Of a stretch of DNA of 64,000 bases, positions 16,993 to 27,400 are shown piece by piece (positions within the stretch are counted from its first letter, which is position 1; each line of letters opens with the position of its first letter). A model generated the notes under the pieces. The model worked only from the letters and a program-made list of their open reading frames with translations. It had not been told where the DNA came from and made no database searches. Source of the DNA: Sulfurimonas sp. (GTDB lineage: Bacteria; Campylobacterota; Campylobacteria; Campylobacterales; Sulfurimonadaceae). The stretch covers positions 12,135 to 76,134 of the forward strand of contig NZ_JALNZY010000002.1 of the NCBI RefSeq assembly GCF_023229105.1, given 5' to 3'. The position numbers and the translations under genes are program-made.

Positions 16993-18063
16993 GAGAGCGC
17001 TTTTTACAATTGAAGCTATCTCTTTGCACTCTGCTATACCAAGTTCCGCATAAATAGGCAAACAAAGTATCCGTTTAGATATATCCCTTGAAATTGGCAT
17101 ATATTGTTTTGGCTCTATATAACTAAGGGTGTCGAGGGAAGGATAGAAGTATCTTCGTGGATTTATATCTGCTTCATTTAGTGCTTTTTGCACTCTTAGC
17201 AGCTCTTCTTCACTCTTAAAAATAACGGGGAAATAACCATAATTTTGTGTGGCATTTTTATCTTGTTTTTGAAACTCTACTAAGCCTTTTAGCTCTTTTG
17301 TATAGTTTTGTAAAATAATTTTTCTTTTTTGTTTTATCTCTTCTATATCATCAAGCACACAAAGGCCCATGGCAGCTTCAAACTCATTCATCTTTGCATT
17401 TGTGCCTAAATGTGGGATTGACTCTGCGTTTTCTATACCAAAGTTTATAAGATATCTTGCTTTTTGCACAAGATTATCATCGTTTATAATTAAAGCACCG
17501 CCCTCTACGGTATGAAATAATTTAGTTGCATGAAAGCTAAGCGTAGAGATATCTCCATGTTTTAAAATGCTCTCATTCATATATTTCACATCAAAGGCAT
17601 GCGCACCATCATAAACAACTCTTAGATTATGCTCTTTAGCAATAGCCTCTATTGCTCTAACGTCACACGCATTTCCAAAAACATGAGTTGCAACAATGGC
17701 TGTAGTGTTTGTAGTGATTTGCTCTTCTATCTTATTTGGATCAATGTTAAGCGTTTTTTCATCAATATCAGCAAATATGGGCAACAACTGATTCGTTACC
17801 AGCGAACTTGTAGTTGCTACAAAACTAAAAGGCGTTGTTATCACAAACCCCTTCAGTCCAAGAGTTCTGTAGGCTATCTCTAGTGCTACGGTTCCATTTG
17901 CGACAAGCACTACATTTTTAACACCCAAATACGCCTCAAGCCTCTTCTCAAGCCTTTGCACAAGAGGTCCGTAGTTGGTTACTTGTGCGCTCTCATATAT
18001 CTCATCTACATATTTTTTATATTTTTCTTTGCTTGGCAGGTAAGTTTTTGTTACATTTATCAT
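16987..18063 (-). CDS. DegT-family sugar aminotransferase (VioA/FdtB-like)
   Basis: 358 residues of the DegT/DnrJ/EryC1 PLP enzymes. VLVANGTVALEIAYR binds the cofactor phosphate, VYDGAHAFDVKY holds the pyridine-N Asp, and SFHATKLFHTVEGGA contains the lysine that forms the Schiff base. The SFHATK...EGGA signature is shared with VioA and FdtB, which make 4-amino- or 3-amino-dideoxyhexoses on dTDP. Located directly after rmlB in the same operon (ATGA overlap), it should aminate the product of RmlB. 4-amino versus 3-amino cannot be decided; a separate ketoisomerase needed for the 3-amino route is not seen here. Confidence 0.88.
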   Translation of the reverse strand: MINVTKTYLPSKEKYKKYVDEIYESAQVTNYGPLVQRLEKRLEAYLGVKNVVLVANGTVALEIAYRTLGLKGFVITTPFSFVATTSSLVTNQLLPIFADIDEKTLNIDPNKIEEQITTNTTAIVATHVFGNACDVRAIEAIAKEHNLRVVYDGAHAFDVKYMNESILKHGDISTLSFHATKLFHTVEGGALIINDDNLVQKARYLINFGIENAESIPHLGTNAKMNEFEAAMGLCVLDDIEEIKQKRKIILQNYTKELKGLVEFQKQDKNATQNYGYFPVIFKSEEELLRVQKALNEADINPRRYFYPSLDTLSYIEPKQYMPISRDISKRILCLPIYAELGIAECKEIASIVKSALL

Positions 18064-19133
18064 TTGAAGCCGCCTGAGTATTTATTCAAGTACCACTCTA
18101 CCGTTTTGACAATCCCACTCTCAAAATCCTCATCTGCCCTCCAGCTAAGCTCTTTTTCTATCTTTGATGCATCTATGCCGTAGCGTCTATCATGCCCCAC
18201 TCTATCTTCTACAAAAGTGATTAACTCTTTATATTTAAGATGCTGACTAGAACGAGGCATTTTTTCATCTAATATCGTGCATATTTTATCAACTATTTGA
18301 AGGTTTGTTCTCTCATTTTTCCCGCCAATATTATATGTTTCTCCGCTTTTGCCTTTATGGTAAACCAAGTCTACTCCTCTGCAATGGTCAAGTACATAGA
18401 GCCAATCTCTTATATTTTTGCCATCGCCATAGATTGGAATTGAGTCTCCTTTTAGTGCATTTCGTATAATTGTCGGTATAAGTTTTTCATCATGCTGTTT
18501 TGCGCCGTAATTATTCGAGCAATTTGTGACAACCGTGTTCACTCCATAAGTTTCATGATAGCTTCTTACAATCATATCACTCGCCGCTTTAGATGCACTA
18601 TATGGAGAGTTTGGAGCATAAGGAGTAGTCTCTTTAAAAAGTCCTGTTTCGCCTAATGTTCCATACACCTCATCGGTACTTATATGATGAAATCTCGGAA
18701 GAGAGACTTTAACCTCTCCATTTGCCGAAGTTAAAACATCGGTTCCAATAAAGCTTTCTTTATATGTAAACGGCTTTTGCATCCAGTGTTTATACGCCAC
18801 ATCCAAGAGTGTAAAAGTCCCATTTACATTTGTTCTCATAAAGATATCTGGATTTGTGATGGAGTTATCCACATGGCTCTCTGCTGCAAAATGTATCACC
18901 CCCTCTATGTTATACTCATTAAATATAAACTCCACAAATTCCCGGTTACAGATATCCCCTTTTATAAACTTGTATCTTGAATGATTTTTAACCTCTTTTA
19001 GATTTTCTAAATTTGCTGCATAGGTAAGAAGATCGAGATTTATAAGCTTGTAATTTTGATGTTTTTCTAAAAAATAGGGTATAAAGTTTGAGCCGATAAA
19101 TCCCGCTCCACCGCTTATGAGTATGTTTTTCAT
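18060..19133 (-). CDS. rfbB: dTDP-glucose 4,6-dehydratase
   Basis: 357 residues. [14 protein letters not shown] binds [15 protein letters not shown] and [13 protein letters not shown] match the RmlB family, and the active-site pair is YSASK with STDEVYG. Product: dTDP-4-keto-6-deoxyglucose. No rmlC or rmlD follows, so the intermediate is directed to amination rather than to rhamnose. Overlaps rfbA by four bases. Confidence 0.95.
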   Translation of the reverse strand: MKNILISGGAGFIGSNFIPYFLEKHQNYKLINLDLLTYAANLENLKEVKNHSRYKFIKGDICNREFVEFIFNEYNIEGVIHFAAESHVDNSITNPDIFMRTNVNGTFTLLDVAYKHWMQKPFTYKESFIGTDVLTSANGEVKVSLPRFHHISTDEVYGTLGETGLFKETTPYAPNSPYSASKAASDMIVRSYHETYGVNTVVTNCSNNYGAKQHDEKLIPTIIRNALKGDSIPIYGDGKNIRDWLYVLDHCRGVDLVYHKGKSGETYNIGGKNERTNLQIVDKICTILDEKMPRSSQHLKYKELITFVEDRVGHDRRYGIDASKIEKELSWRADEDFESGIVKTVEWYLNKYSGGFK

Positions 19134-19999
19134 TGAGATTCAACCAAATCCATAAGATACTCCCCATAACCATTTTTAGCAAGCGGTTTTGCTATCTGGG
19201 CTATTTTTTGCTTATCTATCCATCCATTATTGTACGCTATCTCTTCAAGGCAAGCTATCTTATACCCCTGCCTCTGCTCAATCGTCTGCACAAACACCCC
19301 TGCATCTATAAGACTATCATGAGTACCGGTATCAAACCAAGCAAACCCCCTGCCAAGAAGCTCTACTTTTAGCTTGTCTCGCCGAAGGTATTCCTGGTTG
19401 ATTGATGTAATCTCTAGCTCGCCTCTAGATGATGATTTTATGCTTTTAGCTATCTCAACCACGCTGTTATCATAAAAGTATAATCCAGTTACTGCGTATT
19501 TTGACTTTGGTTTTGTCGGTTTTTCTTCTATGCCAATAACGTTTTTATCTTTATCAAATTCAACAACCCCAAATCTATGAGGCTCTTTAACTTGATAAGC
19601 AAATACCAGTGCACCCTTTTTTAGCGAAGCCGCTTCTTTGAGCATCAAAGAGAATCCTTGTCCGTAAAAGATATTGTCTCCCAAAATCAGACTCACACTG
19701 CTGCTACCTATAAAATCTTCCCCTAAGATAAATGCCTGAGCTAACCCATCAGGGGATGGTTGGATTTTGTACGAAAGATGGATACCCCAATCACTCCCGT
19801 CTCCAAGCAGCTCTTGAAATCTCTCCTTGTCTTGCGGTGTTGTTATGATAAGTATCTCTTTTATCCCGGCAAGCATAAGAACAGAAAGAGGATAATAAAT
19901 CATTGGTTTGTCATAAATGGGAAGAAGTTGTTTACTGATAAATCGAGTTAAAGGATAGAGTCTTGTACCGCTTCCACCTGCTAGTATGATACCTTTCAT
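19130..19999 (-). CDS. rfbA: Glucose-1-phosphate thymidylyltransferase
   Basis: 289 residues. The N-terminal [16 protein letters not shown] is the nucleotidyltransferase signature; ILGDNIFYG and [12 protein letters not shown] are RmlA hallmarks. It activates glucose-1-phosphate with dTTP to start dTDP-sugar synthesis. First gene of the rfbA-rfbB-aminotransferase operon, with GGAAG as ribosome-binding site, and placed just after the flagellin terminator. Confidence 0.95.
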   Translation of the reverse strand: MKGIILAGGSGTRLYPLTRFISKQLLPIYDKPMIYYPLSVLMLAGIKEILIITTPQDKERFQELLGDGSDWGIHLSYKIQPSPDGLAQAFILGEDFIGSSSVSLILGDNIFYGQGFSLMLKEAASLKKGALVFAYQVKEPHRFGVVEFDKDKNVIGIEEKPTKPKSKYAVTGLYFYDNSVVEIAKSIKSSSRGELEITSINQEYLRRDKLKVELLGRGFAWFDTGTHDSLIDAGVFVQTIEQRQGYKIACLEEIAYNNGWIDKQKIAQIAKPLAKNGYGEYLMDLVESQ

Positions 20000-20080
20000 C
20001 TGCTTCCTTGTATTATTTACTGTTATGAAGCATATGGTATTCCAACTTTAAAGGGGTTAAAAAAAGAAGCTAAAGAAGAA

Positions 20081-20109
20081 ACAAAGCAAGTCCTAAAAAC
20101 TTGCTTTGT
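20081..20109 (-). terminator. Terminator of the flagellin gene
   Basis: Perfect 10-bp stem ACAAAGCAAG/CTTGCTTTGT with a 9-nt loop, followed on the minus strand by a T-rich stretch (TTTCTTCTTT). It lies about 40 bases after the flagellin stop codon. Confidence 0.8.
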
Positions 20110-20150
20110 AAGAAACGTATCCGTAGCTTACGCTACTTTAACGATTGTTA

Positions 20151-21620
20151 CTATTGTAACAATCTCAATACGTTTTGTTGAACAGCATTTGCTTGACTCA
20201 TAGCGTAAGCACCAGATTGAGCAAGAATGTTGTGTTTTGCAAACTTTGCAGACTCTGCAGCAAAGTCAACGTCACGAATATTTGATTCTGCCGCTGAAAC
20301 GTTTACTTGAGTTACAGCGATATTTCTAATCGTAGATTCTAACTGGTTTTGAGTAGAACCTATGTTTGAACGAATTTTATCAAGTTGTGCTAACGCATGG
20401 TCAGCTTTTTTGATAGTAAGCTGTGCTGCATCATATGTTGTAACATCAGATGAAGATATTGCATTACCCACTGAATATGTTGAAGCCGTAAAACCACCTG
20501 CTGTTACTGCACCACCACCAGTAGTGATAGCATTATTAGATTCAAGCTCAATAGTACCACGAGAGACTTCAGTTAAAGCCCCAGCAACTGCACTGTTTAC
20601 TCTAACATTACTACCAGCACCAAACATTTTTGCAGTCTCAGCCGCAAGAGCTACTGTACCACCACCCGCAGTATTTGAAAGTGTTATATTGTTTCCATCT
20701 GCAGACGTTAACTGAAGTTTACCACCATCAACAATACTAGCAGTAACGCCAGTCTGATTTTGTATGCGGTTAAATGCAGCAGCCAATGTTCCCGAAGAGT
20801 CATTTGAAGAGAAAGTTACTTCCCCTAAATCTACGCCGTTAATAAACACACTGTTTGCCGATATCGTTCCACCTGCTACACCTGCACCACCTACAAGGTC
20901 AGTATTTGCATCGGCAGTAACACCTGTTGTACTTGTGATACTGTTTATAATAGCAGCTTTTTGTCTAGCTGAGTCTGCAGTCTGTGCAAGAGCATTTAAG
21001 TTTGTATCAGTACCAGCAACAGAAGCTGTTGTAGCTGTACCATTTACTGTAAAATCAGCAGCACCAAACGCTACGTTTGTAACTGCTGTACCCTCTTTAA
21101 GAGCGAACTGACCAAGAGTTGCAGTACGAGCACTATCTATAGATACACCAACAGTCTCATTTGCATATGCACCTACTTGGAAGTTTTTATCTACAAACGA
21201 GCCATCAAGTAATTTAATACCATTAAACTGAGTAGTTTTTGCAATTGAGTCAGCAGCCTCTAAGAGTTTGCTTATATCTCTTTGTATAGCCATACGAGAA
21301 TCAGTATTTTGACCATCAGAAGAAGCTTGGATACTTTTTGTTCTTATCGTGTTGATAATATTTCCATACTCTTCTAGAGCACCATCGGCAGTTTGTGCAA
21401 CACCGATACCGTCATTTGCATTACTGATAGCTTGTCCAAGTCCTGTTGACTGAGCTTTTAGCGAGTTAGCAATTGCCAAACCAGAAGCATCATCAGCCGC
21501 TTTATTAATACGAAGACCTGAACTTAAAGAAGCAAGACTTTTATCAAGTCCAACATTGTTCATTGTAGCATTTCTATGTGCGTCCATCGCACCTATGTTT
21601 GTGTTAATTCTAAATCCCAT
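20151..21620 (-). CDS. Flagellin
   Basis: 489 residues with conserved D0/D1 ends (MGFRINTNIGAMDAHRNA; C-terminal AQSGAYAMSQANAVQQNVL) and a low-complexity Ala/Thr/Gly-rich, glycosylation-prone centre. The D1 stretch IRTKSIQASSDGQ resembles the Helicobacter/Campylobacter form, not the TLR5-recognised ELAVQ form of enterobacteria. It is the filament subunit, secreted by the flagellar type III system with FliS as chaperone. A sigma-28 promoter and structured leader precede it and a strong terminator follows. I leave the flaA/flaB name open because other copies may lie elsewhere. Confidence 0.97.
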   Translation of the reverse strand: MGFRINTNIGAMDAHRNATMNNVGLDKSLASLSSGLRINKAADDASGLAIANSLKAQSTGLGQAISNANDGIGVAQTADGALEEYGNIINTIRTKSIQASSDGQNTDSRMAIQRDISKLLEAADSIAKTTQFNGIKLLDGSFVDKNFQVGAYANETVGVSIDSARTATLGQFALKEGTAVTNVAFGAADFTVNGTATTASVAGTDTNLNALAQTADSARQKAAIINSITSTTGVTADANTDLVGGAGVAGGTISANSVFINGVDLGEVTFSSNDSSGTLAAAFNRIQNQTGVTASIVDGGKLQLTSADGNNITLSNTAGGGTVALAAETAKMFGAGSNVRVNSAVAGALTEVSRGTIELESNNAITTGGGAVTAGGFTASTYSVGNAISSSDVTTYDAAQLTIKKADHALAQLDKIRSNIGSTQNQLESTIRNIAVTQVNVSAAESNIRDVDFAAESAKFAKHNILAQSGAYAMSQANAVQQNVLRLLQ

Positions 21621-21686
21621 AATAAATCCTTTTCGGGTAGAGCTTTCGCTCTTGTTAATTTTTATCTAGGCATCCTTGCCTTGATG
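21621..21686 (-). promoter_or_regulatory. Structured flagellin leader with CsrA-like GGA sites
   Basis: The ~66-nt leader, counted from the expected transcription start, holds two hairpins. The first (21668-21681) has AGGC/GCCT arms presenting AAGGAT in a hexaloop; CAAGGATG equals the core of the CsrA SELEX consensus. The second (21639-21652) is AGAGC-GAAA-GCTCT with a GNRA tetraloop. A second AAGGAT (21626-21631) is the ribosome-binding site itself. A paired hairpin site and SD site is how CsrA represses flagellin translation in Bacillus and Campylobacter. CsrA control here is inference. Confidence 0.6.
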
Positions 21687-21692
21687 TTAACT

Positions 21693-21719
21693 AAATCGTC
21701 AGTAGAAAAAATAACTTTA
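21693..21719 (-). promoter_or_regulatory. Sigma-28 (FliA) promoter of flagellin
   Basis: TAAA (21716-21719), 15 bases, then GACGATTT (21693-21700) on the minus strand; this matches the FliA spacing exactly and the -10 core CGAT. The same spacing is seen before fliD. Confidence 0.85.
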
Positions 21720-21748
21720 ATTTTTTTGATAAAAACTTTATATTCTTT

Positions 21749-21921
21749 ATGAGGGGGGGGGTCATTCCAAAGCGACTAGAAGATGGTATAGCAGTGGGAA
21801 GGAGCAAAACTTACTTGAAGCATCGCGAAGCTTAAGAGTCTTGCAAAACATTCAGCTAAAACTTAAATACAGCTATGAAAGAGAAGGAGACATCAGTGAC
21901 GCTTTTAACTTCTTATTTTAA
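21749..21921 (+). other. G9 tract and possible phase-variable 57-codon ORF
   Basis: An ATG at 21749 is followed by A and nine Gs (21753-21761). With nine Gs the frame closes after 28 codons. With ten Gs it would encode a 57-residue basic helical protein: MRGGGHSKATRRWYSS at the start, then LLEASRSLRVLQNIQLKLKY, ending at 21921 and overlapping the convergent AMIN gene. No ribosome-binding site or family is recognised. It may be a switched-off contingency gene or a gene remnant. Confidence 0.3.
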
Positions 21922-22569
21922 CTCTACTAAATAGCCGTCTGAGATTTTTTTAAAACTATATCTATAGGGTCCATCAAGCTCGATGACTACTCTATAGTAA
22001 CCGTCATGATTACCTATTCTAACCTCTTTAAATATACCCTCTGGAGCTTTTTTGATATAGCTTCTTATATCTGTATCTTTTTTAAAGTCAATAACAATTC
22101 TATGCGGATTTACAAGCAAAAAATTTCTTATTGCCTCATCTTGTGTTGTTATCTTTAAATTTTTCCCCAATGAGAAGAGTGATAAATGTTTAATAGATGC
22201 TATATTTTTGTAAGGCTCTTTTTTTTGAGTAATTTTTTGAGCTGATGCTATAGGCTTAGGCTGCGTGCTGTTGTCTTGTTGAGCATAACTTTGGGAGATA
22301 AACAGAGGAAGATGCCAATCAACGGCATTGTCAAGTTCTATACTTTTGCTCTCAAGGGAACCGTCTAGATTTTTAAACTCAACCGTTACTTTTTGAAGGA
22401 TTCTTGCTTGTGAAGGAAGGGTAATTGTAGCTCTTTTTAGAGGTTCGCTCTCTGTTTTTTCATTTGAGGTAACAGACATATCCTTCTCCCCCTCAGATGA
22501 AAAAAAAGGATTTTCCCTCGCATCAAGAAGAAGAAAAAATAAAGAAGCTATCAAAAGAGTTCTAATCAA
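21913..22569 (-). CDS. AMIN-domain periplasmic protein
   Basis: 218 residues with an N-terminal signal sequence (MIRTLLIASLFFLLLDA), a low-complexity Lys/Gln/Ser linker and a C-terminal AMIN domain: NPHRIVIDFKKDTDIRSY, then VRIGNHDGYYRVVIELDG and a final GYLVELK strand. AMIN domains bind peptidoglycan or secretin-type complexes in the periplasm. No amidase domain follows, so this is a stand-alone AMIN protein. Its neighbour is an FtsB-like membrane protein, consistent with a cell-envelope role. Confidence 0.8.
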   Translation of the reverse strand: MIRTLLIASLFFLLLDARENPFFSSEGEKDMSVTSNEKTESEPLKRATITLPSQARILQKVTVEFKNLDGSLESKSIELDNAVDWHLPLFISQSYAQQDNSTQPKPIASAQKITQKKEPYKNIASIKHLSLFSLGKNLKITTQDEAIRNFLLVNPHRIVIDFKKDTDIRSYIKKAPEGIFKEVRIGNHDGYYRVVIELDGPYRYSFKKISDGYLVELK

Positions 22570-22614
22570 AACTACCCCTCATTTTGTTTATTGTGTATTA
22601 TATCAAGATAACTG

Positions 22615-22893
22615 CTATTTTGCAGAAATCTCTTTTAGCTCAAAATACTCTTTTTGAAGTTCTGCATTTTGAGTTTTCAATCTACTAATCTCACTATTTA
22701 AATACTCTTCATAATCTTCAAGTCCCAAAAAGACCTCTAAAGAGTTTGTACCATAAAGAAGTACCCCTATGTATATCCCAGTTGCTAGAACCAAAAGAAG
22801 AAGTATTAAAAACTTTGCTAAAGATAGACCAAGGTACTTCTGCGTAATGCTTCTAGTATCGTCTATCCCCTCATAAAGCTCCTCATCTGTCAT
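22615..22893 (-). CDS. FtsB/DivIC-like septum protein
   Basis: 92 residues: a short acidic cytoplasmic segment, one membrane helix (about residues 25-50, FLILLLLVLATGIYIGVLLY) and a C-terminal coiled coil (EISRLKTQNAELQKEYFEL). This is the layout of FtsB/DivIC, which scaffold FtsL and FtsQ at the division site. It lies between eno and the AMIN gene; FtsB is next to eno in many proteobacteria, which supports the call. Confidence 0.75.
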   Translation of the reverse strand: MTDEELYEGIDDTRSITQKYLGLSLAKFLILLLLVLATGIYIGVLLYGTNSLEVFLGLEDYEEYLNSEISRLKTQNAELQKEYFELKEISAK

Positions 22894-22902
22894 GCAAGAC
22901 TC

Positions 22903-24171
<1,269 letters not shown>

Positions 24172-24231
24172 CTATTTACCTCTTTTGCATTAATAATTTT
24201 AATTTCATACTAAATTTTATTTGCTAGCAAT

Positions 24232-25269
24232 CTATAAATCAGCATCTTCTATATCAAGGGTATCCATTGTAATAAGGGAGTTTATGCCCATTGCTGCTTT
24301 TATCTTCTCTTCTATTTCGCGAGCTAGTTCCGGATTTTCTATAAACTTAGCCTTGACATTTTCACGTCCTTGCCCTAGTTTTGTCTCCCCATAAGAGAAC
24401 CATGCACCACTTTTATCAATGATATCAAGCTTAACACCATAATCGACAAGTTCACCCTCTTTAGAGATTCCTTCGCCGAACATTATATCAAATTCAGCCT
24501 GACGAAACGGGGGAGCGACCTTGTTTTTTATAACTTTTGCTTTTACACGGTTACCTATTTGACTCTCTCCCTGCTTTAGAGATGCTATGCGTCTTACATC
24601 TATACGAACCGAAGCGTAAAATTTAAGCGCATTTCCTCCAGTTGTAGTCTCTGGTGAGCCGTATCCCATCATGCCGATTTTCATACGAATTTGATTGATA
24701 AAGATTACCGTACAGTTCATTTTATGTAAAATACCCGTTAATTTACGAAGTGCTTTTGACATAAGACGCGCTTGAACACCGACATTTTGGTCAGACATCT
24801 CGCCCTCTATCTCAGATTTTGGCGTAAGTGCTGCTACTGAGTCAATAACTATAAGGTCTATTGCCCCGCTGCGAGCGATAGTCTCGACAATATCTAAAGC
24901 CTGTTCGCCGTAATCTGGCTGGGAAACAAGCAGATTGTCAACATCAACACCAAGATTTTTGGCATATCCGACATCAAGAGCATGTTCTGCATCAATAAAG
25001 GCACATACGCCTCCTGCTTTTTGGCACTCTGCCGTTATTTGAAGTGCTAGAGTTGTTTTTCCTGAACTCTCTGGTCCATATATTTCAACAACTCTACCTT
25101 GAGGCACTCCACCTATGCCAAGCGCTAAATCCAGCCCAAGAGAGCCTGTACTAATCGACTCAATAGGCATTATCTCTTTATCGCCGAGTCTCATAAGCGC
25201 ACCCTTGCCAAATGCCTTATCAATCTGTTTCATAGCTAAGTCTAGTGATTTTTGTTTATTTGCGTCCAT
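24232..25269 (-). CDS. recA: Recombinase RecA
   Basis: 345 residues with Walker [13 protein letters not shown] (Lys71), Walker [12 protein letters not shown], loop segment [11 protein letters not shown] and [20 protein letters not shown]. Catalyses homologous pairing and strand exchange. Upstream spacer 25270-25440 shows no obvious LexA-type palindrome, in line with campylobacterota lacking a classical SOS repressor. Confidence 0.98.
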   Translation of the reverse strand: MDANKQKSLDLAMKQIDKAFGKGALMRLGDKEIMPIESISTGSLGLDLALGIGGVPQGRVVEIYGPESSGKTTLALQITAECQKAGGVCAFIDAEHALDVGYAKNLGVDVDNLLVSQPDYGEQALDIVETIARSGAIDLIVIDSVAALTPKSEIEGEMSDQNVGVQARLMSKALRKLTGILHKMNCTVIFINQIRMKIGMMGYGSPETTTGGNALKFYASVRIDVRRIASLKQGESQIGNRVKAKVIKNKVAPPFRQAEFDIMFGEGISKEGELVDYGVKLDIIDKSGAWFSYGETKLGQGRENVKAKFIENPELAREIEEKIKAAMGINSLITMDTLDIEDADL

Positions 25270-25440
25270 ATTTGGCTCTCTTGTGTTAATTTAGACTTAT
25301 TATATGACAGTTCTGTTTTTTTATCTAAAAATATTGCAAATTGTCATACTTTTATATAGAAGTTCCATATAATCTTAGTGGGATTTTATCCTTATTTGGT
25401 TAAAATCTAGTTTATATTTTTAAGTAGGTAGGCGACTAAT

Positions 25441-26304
25441 TTGAAAAAAACAGTTATTGCACACTCTCCCGACGCTGACGATGTATTTATGTATTATGCC
25501 ATTAAGTTTGGCTGGGTAGATATGAACGATGTTAAGTTTGATAATATTGCTGAGGATATTCAAACCCTCAATGAAAAAGCATTAGAGGGCGTTTATGAGA
25601 TAGTTGCTATAAGTTTTGCCCTTTACCCGCATATAAGAGATAATTATGCCATGTTGCGTACTGCTGTGAGTTTTGGAGAGGGTTATGGACCTAAACTCAT
25701 CAAGAAAAAAGGTGCTAAACTCAAGCGTAACTTTAAAGTTGCTCTTAGCGGCAAACATACAACGAATGCTATGCTTTTTCGCATTGCCTACCCTGATGCT
25801 AGAGTAACATATATGAACTTTTTAGAGATAGAGCAGGCTGTTCTTGATGGTGCGGTTGATGCAGGCGTACTCATTCATGAGAGTATCTTAACATACGATG
25901 AGAAGCTTGAAGTTGAGCGGGAGATGTGGGATATTTGGCAGGAGTTAGCCGGCGAGGAATTACCTCTACCGCTAGGCGGCATGGCTATTAGCCGCTCAAT
26001 CCCGCTAAACAAAGCTATAGAGTATGAACGTACTCTTACAAAAGCAGTTCAAGTAGCAAGAGAACACAAAGAAAAACTCTCACAAATGCTTCTTGAGAGA
26101 GATTTGGTTCGTATAGATGCACCTACCTTAGATAAATATCTTGAACTTTATGCAAATGACAACTCTATAACACTCAGCGAAATACAGTACAGAGCAATCA
26201 ACAAACTTTTTGAGCTTGGCTACAAAAACGGTTTTTATGATACTCCTATAAAAGTTGAAGACTTTATGATACCGACTGAGTATAAAAAGATAAGAGATTT
26301 ATAA
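25441..26304 (+). CDS. mqnD: 1,4-dihydroxy-6-naphthoate synthase-like protein (MqnD family)
   Basis: 287 residues starting with TTG (MKKTVIAHSPDADDVF). The pattern SPDADD at the N-terminus, VAISFALYPHI, and GVLIHESILTY match the MqnA/MqnD periplasmic-binding-like fold. MqnD acts in the futalosine route to menaquinone, standard for Campylobacterota, which use menaquinone as respiratory quinone. Last codon overlaps fliQ (TAATG). MqnA is a close relative, but the SPDADDVFMYYA start favours MqnD. Confidence 0.85.
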   Translation: MKKTVIAHSPDADDVFMYYAIKFGWVDMNDVKFDNIAEDIQTLNEKALEGVYEIVAISFALYPHIRDNYAMLRTAVSFGEGYGPKLIKKKGAKLKRNFKVALSGKHTTNAMLFRIAYPDARVTYMNFLEIEQAVLDGAVDAGVLIHESILTYDEKLEVEREMWDIWQELAGEELPLPLGGMAISRSIPLNKAIEYERTLTKAVQVAREHKEKLSQMLLERDLVRIDAPTLDKYLELYANDNSITLSEIQYRAINKLFELGYKNGFYDTPIKVEDFMIPTEYKKIRDL

Positions 26305-26570
26305 TGGAAGCAAAACTTGTCGCCCTTGGAATAGATACCTTTAAAATAGCACTTATGCTTGCTCTACCGGGATTACTAACGGGTATGTTTATAGGTTTGG
26401 CGGTAAGTATCTTTCAGGCGACTACGCAGATTAATGAAATGACACTAAGTTTTATTCCTAAAATTATCGGCGTTGTTATCGTTGTTATACTTACTATGCC
26501 GTGGATGCTAAACGCAATGACCGACTTCTCTTTAAACATTTTTAATATGATTCCAAATTTTGTAGAGTAA
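26304..26570 (+). CDS. fliQ: Flagellar export component FliQ
   Basis: 88 residues with two long membrane helices (KIALMLALPGLLTGMFIGL and IIGVVIVVILTMPWML) joined by QATTQINEMTLSFIPK, the typical FliQ signature. Part of the FliPQR core of the type III export gate. The gene overlaps both neighbours by one base (TAATG at each end), an unusual placement of one flagellar gene between a menaquinone and a cell-wall gene, as in other epsilonproteobacteria. Confidence 0.97.
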   Translation: MEAKLVALGIDTFKIALMLALPGLLTGMFIGLAVSIFQATTQINEMTLSFIPKIIGVVIVVILTMPWMLNAMTDFSLNIFNMIPNFVE

Positions 26571-27397
26571 TGAAGATACAGAGCATTAACTTCTGCAAAT
26601 TTTCTTCGATTAAAATTGGCGGCTGTTTAGATGTTTTTTTACTAGAAGATTGCAACCAAAACTATAAAGATTTTTATATGATAGGCTCATGTAACAATAT
26701 CTTGATGGGAACAAAACCTCCCCATCTTTTAAAACTAAGCAAAAAATATGACTATATAAAGATAGAGAACAACACTCTTAAGATTGGTGGCGCTACGCCA
26801 TCCGGGAAAATTGCCTCTTTTTGTAAAAAACACAATATCGCCAACTTTGAGTTTCTCTCGCATCTACCGGGAACTTTAGGCGGACTTGTATATATGAATG
26901 CAGGACTTAGGGAGTATGAGATATTTAATCATCTGCTCTTTATAACTACCTGTGGCGGTGTTTTTGAAAAAAGAGAGATAGCACATGGATATAGATTTAC
27001 AAATATTAAAACTCCGATTTTAGAAGCTACGTTTACGCTGGAATATGGCTATGATAAAGAGAGACTTTTAATGTTTAAAGCCATGCGCCATAACCAACCC
27101 TCAACACCGAGTGCAGGGAGCTGTTTTAAAAATCCCAAAGGCGATTATGCCGGCAGGCTTATAGAAGCTGTTGGGCTCAAGGGCTACAGAGTAGGCGATA
27201 CAGAGTTTAGCAAGGAGCATGCTAATTTTTTAACAAATGTACAAAATGCAACATTTGATGATGCAATACATTTGATAAAAGAGGCTCAAAAAAGGGTTTA
27301 TGAAAAGTTTGGTATCTGGTTAGAGTGCGAGATAGCTGTTTTAGACACTAGGTATATGGGCAAGGATTCACCTCTTTTAAATCCCTACGAAAAGTAG
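26570..27397 (+). CDS. murB: UDP-N-acetylenolpyruvoylglucosamine reductase
   Basis: 275 residues of the short MurB class found in Campylobacterota. FAD-binding region YMIGSCNNILMG, FLSHLPGTLGGLVYMNAG (substrate loop), and the catalytic serine region AGSCFKNPKGDYAGRLIE, then KEHANFLTNV. Reduces UDP-GlcNAc-enolpyruvate in peptidoglycan synthesis. Overlaps fliQ by one base. Confidence 0.93.
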   Translation: MKIQSINFCKFSSIKIGGCLDVFLLEDCNQNYKDFYMIGSCNNILMGTKPPHLLKLSKKYDYIKIENNTLKIGGATPSGKIASFCKKHNIANFEFLSHLPGTLGGLVYMNAGLREYEIFNHLLFITTCGGVFEKREIAHGYRFTNIKTPILEATFTLEYGYDKERLLMFKAMRHNQPSTPSAGSCFKNPKGDYAGRLIEAVGLKGYRVGDTEFSKEHANFLTNVQNATFDDAIHLIKEAQKRVYEKFGIWLECEIAVLDTRYMGKDSPLLNPYEK

Positions 27398-27400
27398 GAA

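Noticed and set aside
20142..20163. Inverted repeat GATTGTTAC/GTAACAATC at the flagellin stop codon
   Set aside because: It lies partly inside the conserved C-terminal codons; the stronger terminator is at 20081-20109.
20362..21111. Two long plus-strand frames opposite the flagellin gene
   Set aside because: They mirror the repetitive Ala/Thr codons of the flagellin centre and lack any recognised domain.
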